Source of the DNA: Halioglobus japonicus
GTDB lineage: Bacteria; Pseudomonadota; Gammaproteobacteria; Pseudomonadales; Halieaceae
DNA length: 64,000 nt
Reading direction: 5' to 3'
NCBI RefSeq assembly: GCF_001983995.1
Contig: NZ_CP019450.1
Location: forward strand, 4,021,302 to 4,085,301
The position numbers and the translations under genes are program-made. Below, piece by piece: positions 13,426 through 21,685 of this stretch. The stretch's first letter is position 1. Every line of letters starts with the position of its first letter. Below the pieces are notes generated by a model that was not told where the DNA came from, ran no database searches, and saw only the letters and a list, made by a program, of their open reading frames with translations.

Positions 13426-13863
13426 ATGACTTCAACAACCAACCCAACCTTTACCATCCTGAAGCAGGCCACCTGCCCCACCCTCTCTCAGTCCGGCACC
13501 ATCGGATACCAGATAGCGCTCGATGACGGTGACAACATCCTGATGGCCCTGGCCAGCAATTCGGGCACAGGGTTCTTCTGCAAGGCCTGGATCAAACTGG
13601 ACCACGCGCTGGACACCCTGGAAGAGTTTGCCATCCAGTACCCGCTCACCAGTCTCGCGCTGCAGCCCCTCTACCCTGGAACCAGCATCAACAGCTGGTC
13701 ATTTCTCATGGCCGTACTGCTGGCAGAAGGTCTGATCGAACCCCTGTCGGACAACAAGCGGCGATTTCAGCTCTGTGATCCAGCCCCGTTCCGACAGCAA
13801 ATCGAGAAGTTAAAGGCTGCGCATAGCGACTCCCCCAAGGGGAAGGACGATCAAGCGGCGTAA
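13426..13863 (+). CDS. hypothetical protein of the integrated element
   Basis: The 145-residue soluble protein is not one I recognise. It has an AAGGAG ribosome-binding site 8 bases before the ATG. The first two-thirds look like a compact mixed alpha-beta domain (GTIGYQIALDDGDNILMALASN); the C-terminal 30 residues are charged and probably helical. It opens the rightward gene series leading to the replicase, so a role in element regulation or replication is possible but unproven. Confidence 0.65.
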   Translation: MTSTTNPTFTILKQATCPTLSQSGTIGYQIALDDGDNILMALASNSGTGFFCKAWIKLDHALDTLEEFAIQYPLTSLALQPLYPGTSINSWSFLMAVLLAEGLIEPLSDNKRRFQLCDPAPFRQQIEKLKAAHSDSPKGKDDQAA

Positions 13864-13874
13864 GCAGTGGCGGT

Positions 13875-14069
13875 ATGCCGCTGTTACCCGCAAATAATCA
13901 ACAAAATTCATTCCTCGGCAGCCAGGAATTCATCCGAACCGCCACCGAATATCAATTTTCAATTCAATCGCCTGCCGGTATTCCCCCCGCCAATCCCATG
14001 CGGTACATGGCTTTCTGCCGACACAGTGTTGCCACTGCATATAAGACCGGCATGAGGAATCACGCCTAA
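13875..14069 (+). CDS. possible small protein, low support
   Basis: A 64-codon frame begins 11 bases after the previous gene and reads FIRTATEYQFSIQSPAG and YMAFCRHSVATAYKTGM, which looks more protein-like than a random frame. The ribosome-binding site is poor (GGCGG almost abutting the ATG). It could equally be non-coding. Confidence 0.3.
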   Translation: MPLLPANNQQNSFLGSQEFIRTATEYQFSIQSPAGIPPANPMRYMAFCRHSVATAYKTGMRNHA

Positions 14070-14265
14070 AAGCGCACCAACATCGCCTCGGGGTCAGTGC
14101 CACCACCCCATCCACACCCGACTGCCTGCTACTACGAGGAATCCCCAATCAGCTGGTGTCACCCCTGAAACCCATGAAGCGCAAGGCTTCTGGTAATCAC
14201 CCGTCCCGCCACTGGGGCTATACCGGTTTACACATGAATTTTTCACCCACTAACAGAGGACCAAC

Positions 14266-14433
14266 ATGATCTGGCTTTTGCTGTTCACCCTCGTCGCGAT
14301 CGGGGTCTTCATCGACTCGATCCGGCTTTTCTCACTCGGACTGCTGTTCATGTCCATCAAAGCGTTCCCGCGATACATGCTGATGCTGATTGGCACTGTC
14401 ATCGCGTGGAGCATCAACTACTTGAAGAGGTAA
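14266..14433 (+). CDS. small two-helix membrane protein
   Basis: A 55-residue ORF has AGAGGA upstream of the ATG. Two hydrophobic segments (IWLLLFTLVAIGVFI and YMLMLIGTVIAWSI) flank a short basic loop. It stops 6 bases before the next small gene, in the dense small-ORF style of phage and plasmid early regions. No family is recognised. Confidence 0.6.
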   Translation: MIWLLLFTLVAIGVFIDSIRLFSLGLLFMSIKAFPRYMLMLIGTVIAWSINYLKR

Positions 14434-14439
14434 ACAACC

Positions 14440-14613
14440 ATGACTATCGAAGATGCTATCGAACAGGCCATCGCTCAGGTGGATGCGTGGGGACTTGAAG
14501 ACTCGGCATGGGCTGACGCAGTAAATGGCCAGGCAATGCTGCTGGTTGAGACTGATGTTGAGCCATTCACCTACCTGATCGACGACACCCCCTACCATGC
14601 GCTGCGCTTCTAG
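14440..14613 (+). CDS. small acidic hypothetical protein
   Basis: A 57-residue ORF (MTIEDAIEQAIAQVDAWGLED and onward) is strongly acidic and without membrane segments. It follows the small membrane protein by 6 bases and precedes another small ORF by 32 bases. Its function is unknown. Confidence 0.55.
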   Translation: MTIEDAIEQAIAQVDAWGLEDSAWADAVNGQAMLLVETDVEPFTYLIDDTPYHALRF

Positions 14614-14645
14614 CAGTACTCCAATCACAAATTGAGGAATACAAC

Positions 14646-14888
14646 ATGACGATCCGCGACATAGCGGAGGTTCGACCACGTCTCGAAAAAGCCGTGTCGG
14701 GTCTTGCCGGTGATGCCCCGGAACCAACTGACCTGCTGAACAGGTATGAAATGGTCAGCACCGCAATGCTGGACAGCGAACATGACTGGTATCCGCCGGG
14801 CCACCTTCAAGAGCTGCTCATGTCATACCTTTATATCCGGCAGATTGAGCTGGGACTACTGGAATGTCCATCACCTGACGAGATCTGA
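14646..14888 (+). CDS. small hypothetical protein
   Basis: The 80-residue protein begins MTIRDIAEVRPRLEKAVSGL, with TGAGGAA upstream of the ATG. It is predicted to be soluble and mainly helical. It is the last of the small ORFs before the 0.5-kb non-coding stretch upstream of the replicase. I do not recognise it. Confidence 0.6.
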   Translation: MTIRDIAEVRPRLEKAVSGLAGDAPEPTDLLNRYEMVSTAMLDSEHDWYPPGHLQELLMSYLYIRQIELGLLECPSPDEI

Positions 14889-15244
14889 CCCCAAACCTGG
14901 CGGCACCTGATGAGTGTGCTGCCCATCTTTCCATAGCACCGAGAAACTGAATATCTGGAATTCTGAAATCCTGACCAGCCTGGTCACCACAAGATCATTG
15001 CACCATTATGGTGCAGGAATTCAGTTTTCCAGATTTGCAGCTTCATATCCAGATAGCACATATCGAAACCATCGCGAACACAACCACTACATATTGTGAA
15101 ATTTCTCGAAAAGGGGGCTTGCTCACGGCAGCAAGCTGTGGGACGATTCCAATGCAGCCCACAATGAAGAGCTGTGCATGCGCCTGAAGCGCTGCGAACA
15201 CCGGAGTAGATGGCTGGATCTTAATCGCAATCGCCGCCAAAAGT

Positions 15245-15342
15245 CTTGAACAAAATACTCTCCCAACGTCTTCAAGGCCATCACTCTTAACATACTGGGC
15301 AAAAATCTCGAACAACGTCTTCGGCAACATCCTCGAACAAAA
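15245..15342. repeat. short direct repeats upstream of the replicase (candidate origin)
   Basis: The sequence CTYGAACAA occurs at 15245, 15307 and 15332, the last two 25 bases apart, and CAACGTCTTC occurs at 15264-15273 and 15313-15322. They lie within the 517-base gene-free stretch 14889-15405 immediately before a replication protein gene, where iterons would be expected. Three copies are few, and the rest of the gap shows nothing else I can support. Confidence 0.3.
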
Positions 15343-15405
15343 CTGACAACTGGGTAGTTCCGCGTTTTCCGCATGCGATCTTACAAATTGCATTAGGAAA
15401 ATACC

Positions 15406-17501
15406 ATGTATAACAACAGCTTAGCTGGTGGCAGTGCAAGTCCTGCCGCCTCAACCTTACTCCCCGCCATCGTGCAGCATGATCTAGATGAGCCGGCCTG
15501 GCTCAAGTGGATCAAGACTCTTTCCCCTCCCCCCAAGCCGGTGAACACGCCGCCTGGCGAGCCAGAAACCATGGTCGATGCCGCGCTGCGGTGGCACCAA
15601 TTCGGTCTTCAGGTCATCCCGGTGGTACCAGACACCAAACAGCCAGCCTGTAAGTGGGACCCATGGCTGGCAGCCCTGTCCCCCTCCAATATCAACCTGC
15701 ACTGGAGTCGGCATCCCGATCACCAGGTTGGTGCCATCGCGGGCCCGGACTTGATCGTGTTCGACGCTGACACCCCTGAAGCGGAAGTGGCTTTCAATCA
15801 ACTGATGAAGGCCTTGGACGTCTCCTGTAACCACATAGTCAGCACAAGCCGTGGTGAGCACTACTACTTCAGGCTTGCGCCTGGTGCGGTGGCAAAATCT
15901 GACTCCCACAGCACCATGAAGCATCCAGAGAGGCTGGACATTAAGACTGGACGCGCCCTCGTGGTGCTACCGCCCAGCCCTGGAAAAGTGATGTCCTTGG
16001 AAGAGGCGGAGAGCGTGACGGACCTGAATCAGATCGACCAGGCTTTCGTCGATGCGGTATACCACCACAACGGTCGTAACATTCCCCGTGAGCCGGAAAA
16101 CCGGGGACTACACAACCCCAGCCTTGAGCTTCATCATTCTCGTCTATGCGAGATCAATGCATTGCTGGACCACATCGACCCAGATTGCAGCTACGACGAC
16201 TGGCGCACTGTTCTGATGGCAGTTCACCACGAATCAGGCGGCAGTGATGATGGGCTCGCTCTCGTGGATAGCTGGAGCAGCAAGGGGAACAAGTACCCCG
16301 GCACTGCCAAGGTCGAGAAGAAATGGCGATCATTCGATCAATTCGGTGGATTCCCGGTCACCATCGGCTCGATCCGCCACTTGGTTTCAGATGCTGGGAC
16401 CAACCCTGCTGACATCTGCGCCGAGGAATTCGAGGTCGTAGAAGAGGACAACACTCCGTCATCCGAAGCACATGCTTGGGCCAAGTTTTCGCTTCGTGGC
16501 ATGAGCAGCCAGTTCGAGGCCGAGATGCAGGATCAGGTACCGATTCTTGGTGACATCGCTATCAGAGGCCAGTGGACAGTGCTCTACGCACCGCCCAACG
16601 CAGGTAAAACCTTGCTCACCTTGAAGTTGGTCACCGAGGGCATCCAGTCTGGGAAGATAGATCCGGAACAGGTGTACTACATCAACGCCGATGACAATCA
16701 CCACGGGTTGACGTACAAGCTCAAGTTGGCAGAAGAGCACGGCTTTCACATGCTTGCGCCGGGTTATCAGGACTTCCGAGCAGACAGCTTTCTCGACTAC
16801 CTGCAGACTCTAAACCGCAACGGCCAAGCCAAGAATACCGTAGTTTTCCTGGACACTTTGAAGAAGTTCACCGACCTCATGGACAAGCGCCGGGCATCTG
16901 ACTTTGGCCGGGAAGTGCGCGAGTTCACCAGCAAGGGGGCACCATGATCTGCTTGGCGCATGTCAACAAGAACCGGGGCGCTGACGAGAAACTGGTGTTC
17001 GCGGGTACTACTGACATCACCGATGATGCCGACTGTTACTACGTGATTGACACGCTGAGTGACGAGAACGATGTCCGCACGGTTGAGTTCGAGAACCGGA
17101 AGAGCCGTGGCATGGTCCCCAAGCGGGCCGTGTACCAGTACAGCACTGCTACAGGAATTGGCTATCGGGACTTGCTGGACTCAGTGCAACGCGTGGACGA
17201 CACACAGGCAACAGCCCTCAAGACCGCCCTCTCTGCGGCTGCTGACCCTCGACAGCCTGTGATCAAGGCTATCGTAGCTGCTATCAAGTCCGGCACCACC
17301 GCCAAGACCAGGCTCATCGAGGAAGCAGCAAAGACGACTGGCGAGAGCAAGCGGCAAGTACAAAACGTTCTCGAAACAGAAACCGGTGATAACCCCACCG
17401 CGCACAAATGGAATTTCACCATCGGAGAGCGCGGCATGATGAACTACGAGTTGCTCAGTCTGGACGACGATATCGCAGACCTGGAGGATCTGCAGAACTG
17501 A
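15406..17501 (+). CDS. primase-polymerase/helicase replication protein, frame broken by one missing base
   Basis: Three domains are visible. An N-terminal Prim-Pol (bifunctional primase/polymerase) domain spans about residues 60-220 with the catalytic pair D120/D122 (VFDADTPEA) and GEHYYF. A PriCT-2-like domain (YDDWRTVLMAVHHE to VEKKWRSF) is near 265-330. A RecA-like helicase domain has Walker A APPNAGKT at 395-402 and Walker B VVFLD near 480. At 16935-16939 a run of five Gs causes an early stop; a sixth G restores SKGGTMICLAHVNKNRG and about 698 residues. The protein should initiate and unwind the element's own origin. The match to element replicases is clear, but the named subfamily is not settled. 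Confidence 0.85.
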
Positions 17502-17725
17502 GGAACTGAAATGGTCGTGGTTGCCATCGCGGTAGCCACGATCAATCAGCTTCTCAGGTTTCCAGATTTTCAGTACCACCTCCCCCCATCATGGGGTATC
17601 ACCCCCCATTGCCAGCCACTTTCCATACATATCTGGCTCCGAATTCCACAGGGGCTCTTAAAGCGGCCACCCCGCTGAATTCCATTCACTTCAATACCAT
17701 CACCGGCTCCACGGAGGACTGCCCC

Positions 17726-18922
17726 ATGCCGAAAATTACACTATCCCAACCCCAGATCGCGAAGCTGGAATGCCCTCCAGGCATGAAGCGGGTCGAATAC
17801 TGCGACACCACCGTTCCAGGACTCTTTCTGGAGGTACGCCACACTGGTGGCAAGACCTACTACCTGCGCTACACCTGCCCTGAACGCGGCACTGCCAAGT
17901 ATGTGAAGCTCGGCATCCACATCGACCTGCCATTGGCATCAGCAAGGAAGAAAGCTGCTGTACTTCGGGGTGCCATCCTGGAGGGCAATCTTCCAGGCAA
18001 GCAGGTCCAAACCGGCGCGAGCATGCTGTTCCGTGAGTTCTTCGTTGACAAGTACCTGCCCTTCGCCAAGCCCCGCAAGCGATCATGGCGGGACGACGAG
18101 AAGCTCTACAACAGGCGGCTCAAAGCCTTATTCGGGGATACCCGCTTGGACATGATCACCCGGCATTCACTCCAGCAGATGCACAGCGACCTACGCTCAG
18201 AGCTGTCTGCCAGTAGCTGCGACCACCACCTAGGCTTGATGTCCCGGTGCCTGAAACTGGCTACCGAATGGAAGCTGATCCAGGAAAATCCTGCTCAGGG
18301 CCTGAAAAAGTACGCTGAGGACAACCGCCGTGATCGCCTGATGACGGATAGCGAACTGCAACGGCTCATGCACGTTCTGGATACTGACTCTGCCCGTACG
18401 CCATGCTTGGTCATCAAGTGGTGTCTCATGACCGCCTGCCGCAAGGGCGAGGCTCTGCACTTACGCTGGCCTGACATCAACCGAGATAACAACACCTGGA
18501 CGATTCAAGCTGTCAATGCCAAGAGCAAGAAGCGGCGCATGGTGCCCCTGAATTCTGGCGCACTGGAAATACTGGACGAACTGTCAGAAGGCAAAGACTC
18601 GGAATGGGTGTTCTTGAACTCGAAGAACGGGGAGCGTCTAAAGTCAGTGGACAAGGTGTTCCAACGCTTGAGGAAGGCAGCTGGACTCGACCAGACGGGC
18701 ATAGTCGTCCATTCACTGCGCCACCACGCTGCATCGTCCATGATCGCCTCAGGAACCGATCTGGCCACTGTGCGGGACATACTGGGCCATGCCGATATCT
18801 CCACTACAGAGAAGTACCTTCATGCTTCTGGTCAGTCTCTACGACAGGGCACCGACAACATTGCTGACTACCTTGAGAACGCAATGCACAACGGAGATCG
18901 TCAGAAAGATGGACCGACTTAA
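17726..18922 (+). CDS. int: Tyrosine-type site-specific integrase
   Basis: The 398-residue recombinase catalyses integration and excision at tRNA-Thr. I choose the ATG at 17726, which has GGAGG 8 bases upstream, over longer in-frame starts. The N-terminal arm-binding domain resembles DUF4102/P4-type integrases (PGLFLEVRHTGGKTYYLRYT), followed by a SAM-like core-binding domain and the catalytic domain. The active residues are R239 (CRKGEALHLRW), a Lys near 270, H329 and R332 (HSLRHH), H355 (GHADIS) and Y364. All are intact, so the enzyme should be functional. Confidence 0.95.
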   Translation: MPKITLSQPQIAKLECPPGMKRVEYCDTTVPGLFLEVRHTGGKTYYLRYTCPERGTAKYVKLGIHIDLPLASARKKAAVLRGAILEGNLPGKQVQTGASMLFREFFVDKYLPFAKPRKRSWRDDEKLYNRRLKALFGDTRLDMITRHSLQQMHSDLRSELSASSCDHHLGLMSRCLKLATEWKLIQENPAQGLKKYAEDNRRDRLMTDSELQRLMHVLDTDSARTPCLVIKWCLMTACRKGEALHLRWPDINRDNNTWTIQAVNAKSKKRRMVPLNSGALEILDELSEGKDSEWVFLNSKNGERLKSVDKVFQRLRKAAGLDQTGIVVHSLRHHAASSMIASGTDLATVRDILGHADISTTEKYLHASGQSLRQGTDNIADYLENAMHNGDRQKDGPT

Positions 18923-18994
18923 TGTATTTGAAGTAACCCCCCTCAACCAATATGCTACGTTATTAGCATGGAACTGCAAAAAGGGATTTTAATC

Positions 18995-19384
18995 ATGCCT
19001 ACTTCCACCATCTCATCACTTATCTCTGTCGCACTGATTACCAGTTGCCTCATAGGTTGCGCGGAAACAAGAGTTATTGACTCGACTGCAACCGAGCACG
19101 AACGAATCACTATCGCTAGCGTCCAATCGATCAAACCAGGGGATACCAACACGTCCGTGATTGAGCGACTGGGAACACCAGAGATAATCACTTCGAATGA
19201 AGACGGAGGAGAAACATGGGTCTACGACAAAATTACTGTACTACAGGAGACCGAAAGTGGCGCGACGGGTGTTTTCAGTAGAGGGTCGACCAGCGTCCGT
19301 ACTTCCAACGCGATGATCGTTACCGTTTACTTCGACAATGCCAACAAGGTTACTGATGTAAAGTACCGCAACATGCGCTACTAA
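18995..19384 (+). CDS. BamE/SmpA-like lipoprotein
   Basis: A 129-residue lipoprotein with signal peptide and lipobox LIGC. The segment SIKPGDTNTSVIERLGTPEII to GETWVYD is the BamE/SmpA-type fold. I start at the ATG at 18995, with AAAGGGA upstream. It sits between the integrase and the right att site, so it is cargo rather than the chromosomal bamE of the outer-membrane assembly machine. Its function here is unknown. Confidence 0.75.
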   Translation: MPTSTISSLISVALITSCLIGCAETRVIDSTATEHERITIASVQSIKPGDTNTSVIERLGTPEIITSNEDGGETWVYDKITVLQETESGATGVFSRGSTSVRTSNAMIVTVYFDNANKVTDVKYRNMRY

Positions 19385-19414
19385 CCCGACCCCTTTCAGT
19401 TTCGGAGCTTGAAC

Positions 19415-19876
19415 ATGAACAAAATAATCGTAATTTTGCTGCTTCTCCTACCATCGCTGGCAAGCGCGGAGCTCACACCGCTAGAGATGCGTGTCATGCA
19501 GACAAGAATTTTTGAAAAAGCGAATCCTGAAGTAATCGAATCTCTCCGTACACTTTGCGAAGACCTTGGCGCACTAGGAACAAAAGTCGCAGCCGATGGC
19601 GTGCGGGCGAGGTGCATCTGGACTGCCGAAGTTAAGCCTGGATTCTTCAAAGCCAAAATACCCGAGGGGCAGTTGGCAAAAATTGATTACGTAGCATCAG
19701 ACATTGAAAATGACTCGACAACAGTCCGGCTTCGAGTCTATTTTTGGGAAATGAAGGGACACTCGCCTACAATGATCCAATCGGTTGATACTGCCTCATA
19801 CTCACAGTACTTCAAGACGATCGCCGATTATCTATTTATCGAATCAATCGACTGGACACCGCCCACGCAGGAATAG
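19415..19876 (+). CDS. exported hypothetical protein
   Basis: The 153-residue product begins with a clear signal peptide (MNKIIVILLLLLPSLASA) and has no lipobox or later membrane segment, so it should be periplasmic. TTCGGAG lies before the ATG at 19415. It follows the BamE-like lipoprotein by 30 bases, suggesting the two act together in the envelope. No family is recognised. Confidence 0.65.
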   Translation: MNKIIVILLLLLPSLASAELTPLEMRVMQTRIFEKANPEVIESLRTLCEDLGALGTKVAADGVRARCIWTAEVKPGFFKAKIPEGQLAKIDYVASDIENDSTTVRLRVYFWEMKGHSPTMIQSVDTASYSQYFKTIADYLFIESIDWTPPTQE

Positions 19877-19890
19877 CCGACAAACCATCA

Positions 19891-20792
19891 GTGAGTCAAC
19901 GCATCACAGTAATTACGAGACGGGACATAATTGACGCAATTTTCGAATCCGAAACGCTCTACTATGGCCGCCTCGAAGAGACCGAATTCCTATCCCGCGT
20001 TTGGGAACTCGATTCTATTCCATCGACGGATAATCGGTTTCCGAATGCAACTGGCGATATTTGGCAACACACTGTTAACAACAACGACTGGGATATGGAC
20101 TGGGTGTTCCATGACCCACGGTTCGAATTAATGACGGGAGACGACGAGACGTTTCTTCGATTCCTTTGCGAGACCGTTCACCCTGTGGTTCGAAGCGACA
20201 CAACTGAGTGTGCGGCACTATCCCAATTGTACAATCAATACCTGAGAGCTGACGGATACCAACTGTCCGAGCGCACAAGAATATCGGGCAAACCCGTATA
20301 CTCAGGTAGGTTTATTGGCAACCATACGACACCCGGCATCGATTCTGTGAGGGAAACTTTCTCAGGCGCAGATATCGGCTATATAACTCAACAAATCACC
20401 CGAATGGAATCTGCCGTTAACCAAGACCCAGAACTAGCGATTGGAACAGCCAAAGAACTGGTCGAAACCTGCTGCAAGAGCTATTCCACGAAAGAGGGCA
20501 ATCCTGGGCTAGAACCGACGACTTACCCAAACTTGTAAAGACGACCGTGAGGACCTTGGAACTTACCCCTGCAGAAATTCCAGATGCGGCTAAAGCAGCT
20601 GACACTATCAAGCGTTTGCTGAGCAACATGGTTTCCATCACGCAAGGTCTATCGGAACTACGTAATTATTACGGTACCGGCCACGGCAAGGCGCACACGG
20701 ACAAGGGATTGCAGACTCGACACGCCAAACTAGCGGTTGGAGCTGCATCAACGCTGGCCGTATTCCTTACTGACACTCATCGCATCAGGTGA
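19891..20792 (+). CDS. abortive-infection-type protein (Abi C-terminal domain), frame broken by one missing base
   Basis: The N-terminal part (GTG at 19891; RDIIDAIFESETLYYGRLEE, then WDMDWVFHDPRFELM) and the C-terminal part (ADTIKRLLSNMVSITQGLSE, ELRNYYGTGHGKAHTDKG) are in different frames. Adding one A to the AA at 20476-20477 joins them without a stop as ETCCKELFHERGQSW and gives 300 residues. The C-terminal block matches the abortive-infection C-terminus family seen in phage-defence proteins, where infected cells stop growing. It is the last gene before the right att site, the usual cargo position. Confidence 0.75.
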
Positions 20793-20980
20793 CCGAGTAA
20801 CACGCCGGTATAGGATCGGGCTGCGCAGTTCGTGCATCGATCTGCCTGCTAGCTACTCGGATTGAAAACAATTATTCAAGCCTCGGAATAGCTTCAGCAA
20901 GGAACGTCTGTAAGCTCAGGGCAACAAAAACAACATATTTTTCATGGAGATACTTGAGGAAGGTCTGCGACTACGACTTG

Positions 20981-21127
20981 TTACAAATCAGCTGCTCTAC
21001 CTACTGAGCTACGCCAGCCAAATCCAGACCGGTGAGTAGGACTGTATAGAAAGAGGAAACTTGCGATACGCACCTGACTCAACGGCGGGCAATTCTAGGG
21101 GAAGCATTGGGGGGATGCAATAGGTTT
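20981..21127. repeat. attachment site, right copy, with truncated tRNA-Thr
   Basis: This is the second perfect copy of the 147-bp repeat. It contains nucleotides 1-38 of tRNA-Thr(TGT) in minus orientation (20981-21018) plus the upstream 109 bases; the 3' half of the tRNA is missing, so it is not a functional tRNA. It marks the element-chromosome junction. The gap from here to 21262 holds two copies of GCACAAAAAAGGAT but no gene. Confidence 0.9.
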
Positions 21128-21262
21128 GGCCATCATCAGAGCACAAAAAAGGATCACGCCCGTGGCCTGGAGATATTGGTGGCTGGTTTCACGTCCGCGC
21201 CATCGAAAGCACGGTGATCTGACACCCTCTCAGGCCACGCTCTCCAGGCACAAAAAAGGATG

Positions 21263-21685
21263 TTAAGACACCGCCAGAGCAGCGACACCGTGGGCAGGCA
21301 GAACACCCAGTGTTAACCGGGTCCGCAGGCGTATATACCAGTCACGCGAATCACGCCCGCTGCGCTCATACATGAGCACTAGAACTTGCCCTAACGCGAG
21401 CATCGATATAGATACCAACGGCGACCCCACCAAGGCTGCAACGACGGCAAATAGAACAGCGGCGTTACTCAGCACAAGCCTGAGACGCTTGGAATCCGGA
21501 CCAACCTGAACCGCATACCCCCAAAGCGTACCGCCAAGAAACGCCAAAATCGCCACTGCATAGATAATGAATAGCTCGATTGCCCACTCAGCGCCTGGCA
21601 GCCCTGTCAACGCCCATCCGGCGCTGCCATAGAACGGTGTCAGCCCCGCATAACCAAGCGAGGCCATCAGCGATCGTGTGGACAT
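21263..21685 (-). CDS. DUF3429-family membrane protein
   Basis: The 140-residue protein has four predicted membrane helices (WAIELFIIYAVAILAFLGG and others), with the LGYAGLTPF and GGTLWGYAV blocks typical of DUF3429. The biochemical role of the family is unknown. Its ATG directly abuts the stop codon of the flavin monooxygenase upstream, so the two are cotranscribed. Confidence 0.8.
   Translation of the reverse strand: MSTRSLMASLGYAGLTPFYGSAGWALTGLPGAEWAIELFIIYAVAILAFLGGTLWGYAVQVGPDSKRLRLVLSNAAVLFAVVAALVGSPLVSISMLALGQVLVLMYERSGRDSRDWYIRLRTRLTLGVLPAHGVAALAVS

Larger units (their letters stand above)
10347..21127. mobile_element. tRNA-Thr-integrated genetic element (10.6 kb plus duplicated att site)
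   Basis: Perfect 147-bp direct repeats bound a region with a tyrosine integrase, a primase-polymerase/helicase replicase, a cluster of very short ORFs and accessory cargo. No capsid, portal, terminase or conjugation genes are visible. This composition fits a satellite-like or plasmid-like integrative element with its own replication protein, comparable in logic to P4-type satellites. Cargo comprises a CsgG-lipoprotein operon at one end and an abortive-infection-type gene at the other. Base composition inside is more AT-rich than in the neighbouring core genes. The boundaries are directly supported; the element class is an inference. Confidence 0.88.

Noticed and set aside
15043..15393. 116-codon minus-strand ORF before the replicase
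   Set aside because: It has no ribosome-binding site or recognisable domain and spans the repeat-containing gap that looks like an origin region.
20981..21018. second tRNA-Thr gene
   Set aside because: Only nucleotides 1-38 are present and the 3' half is absent; it is the attR copy of the integration site.
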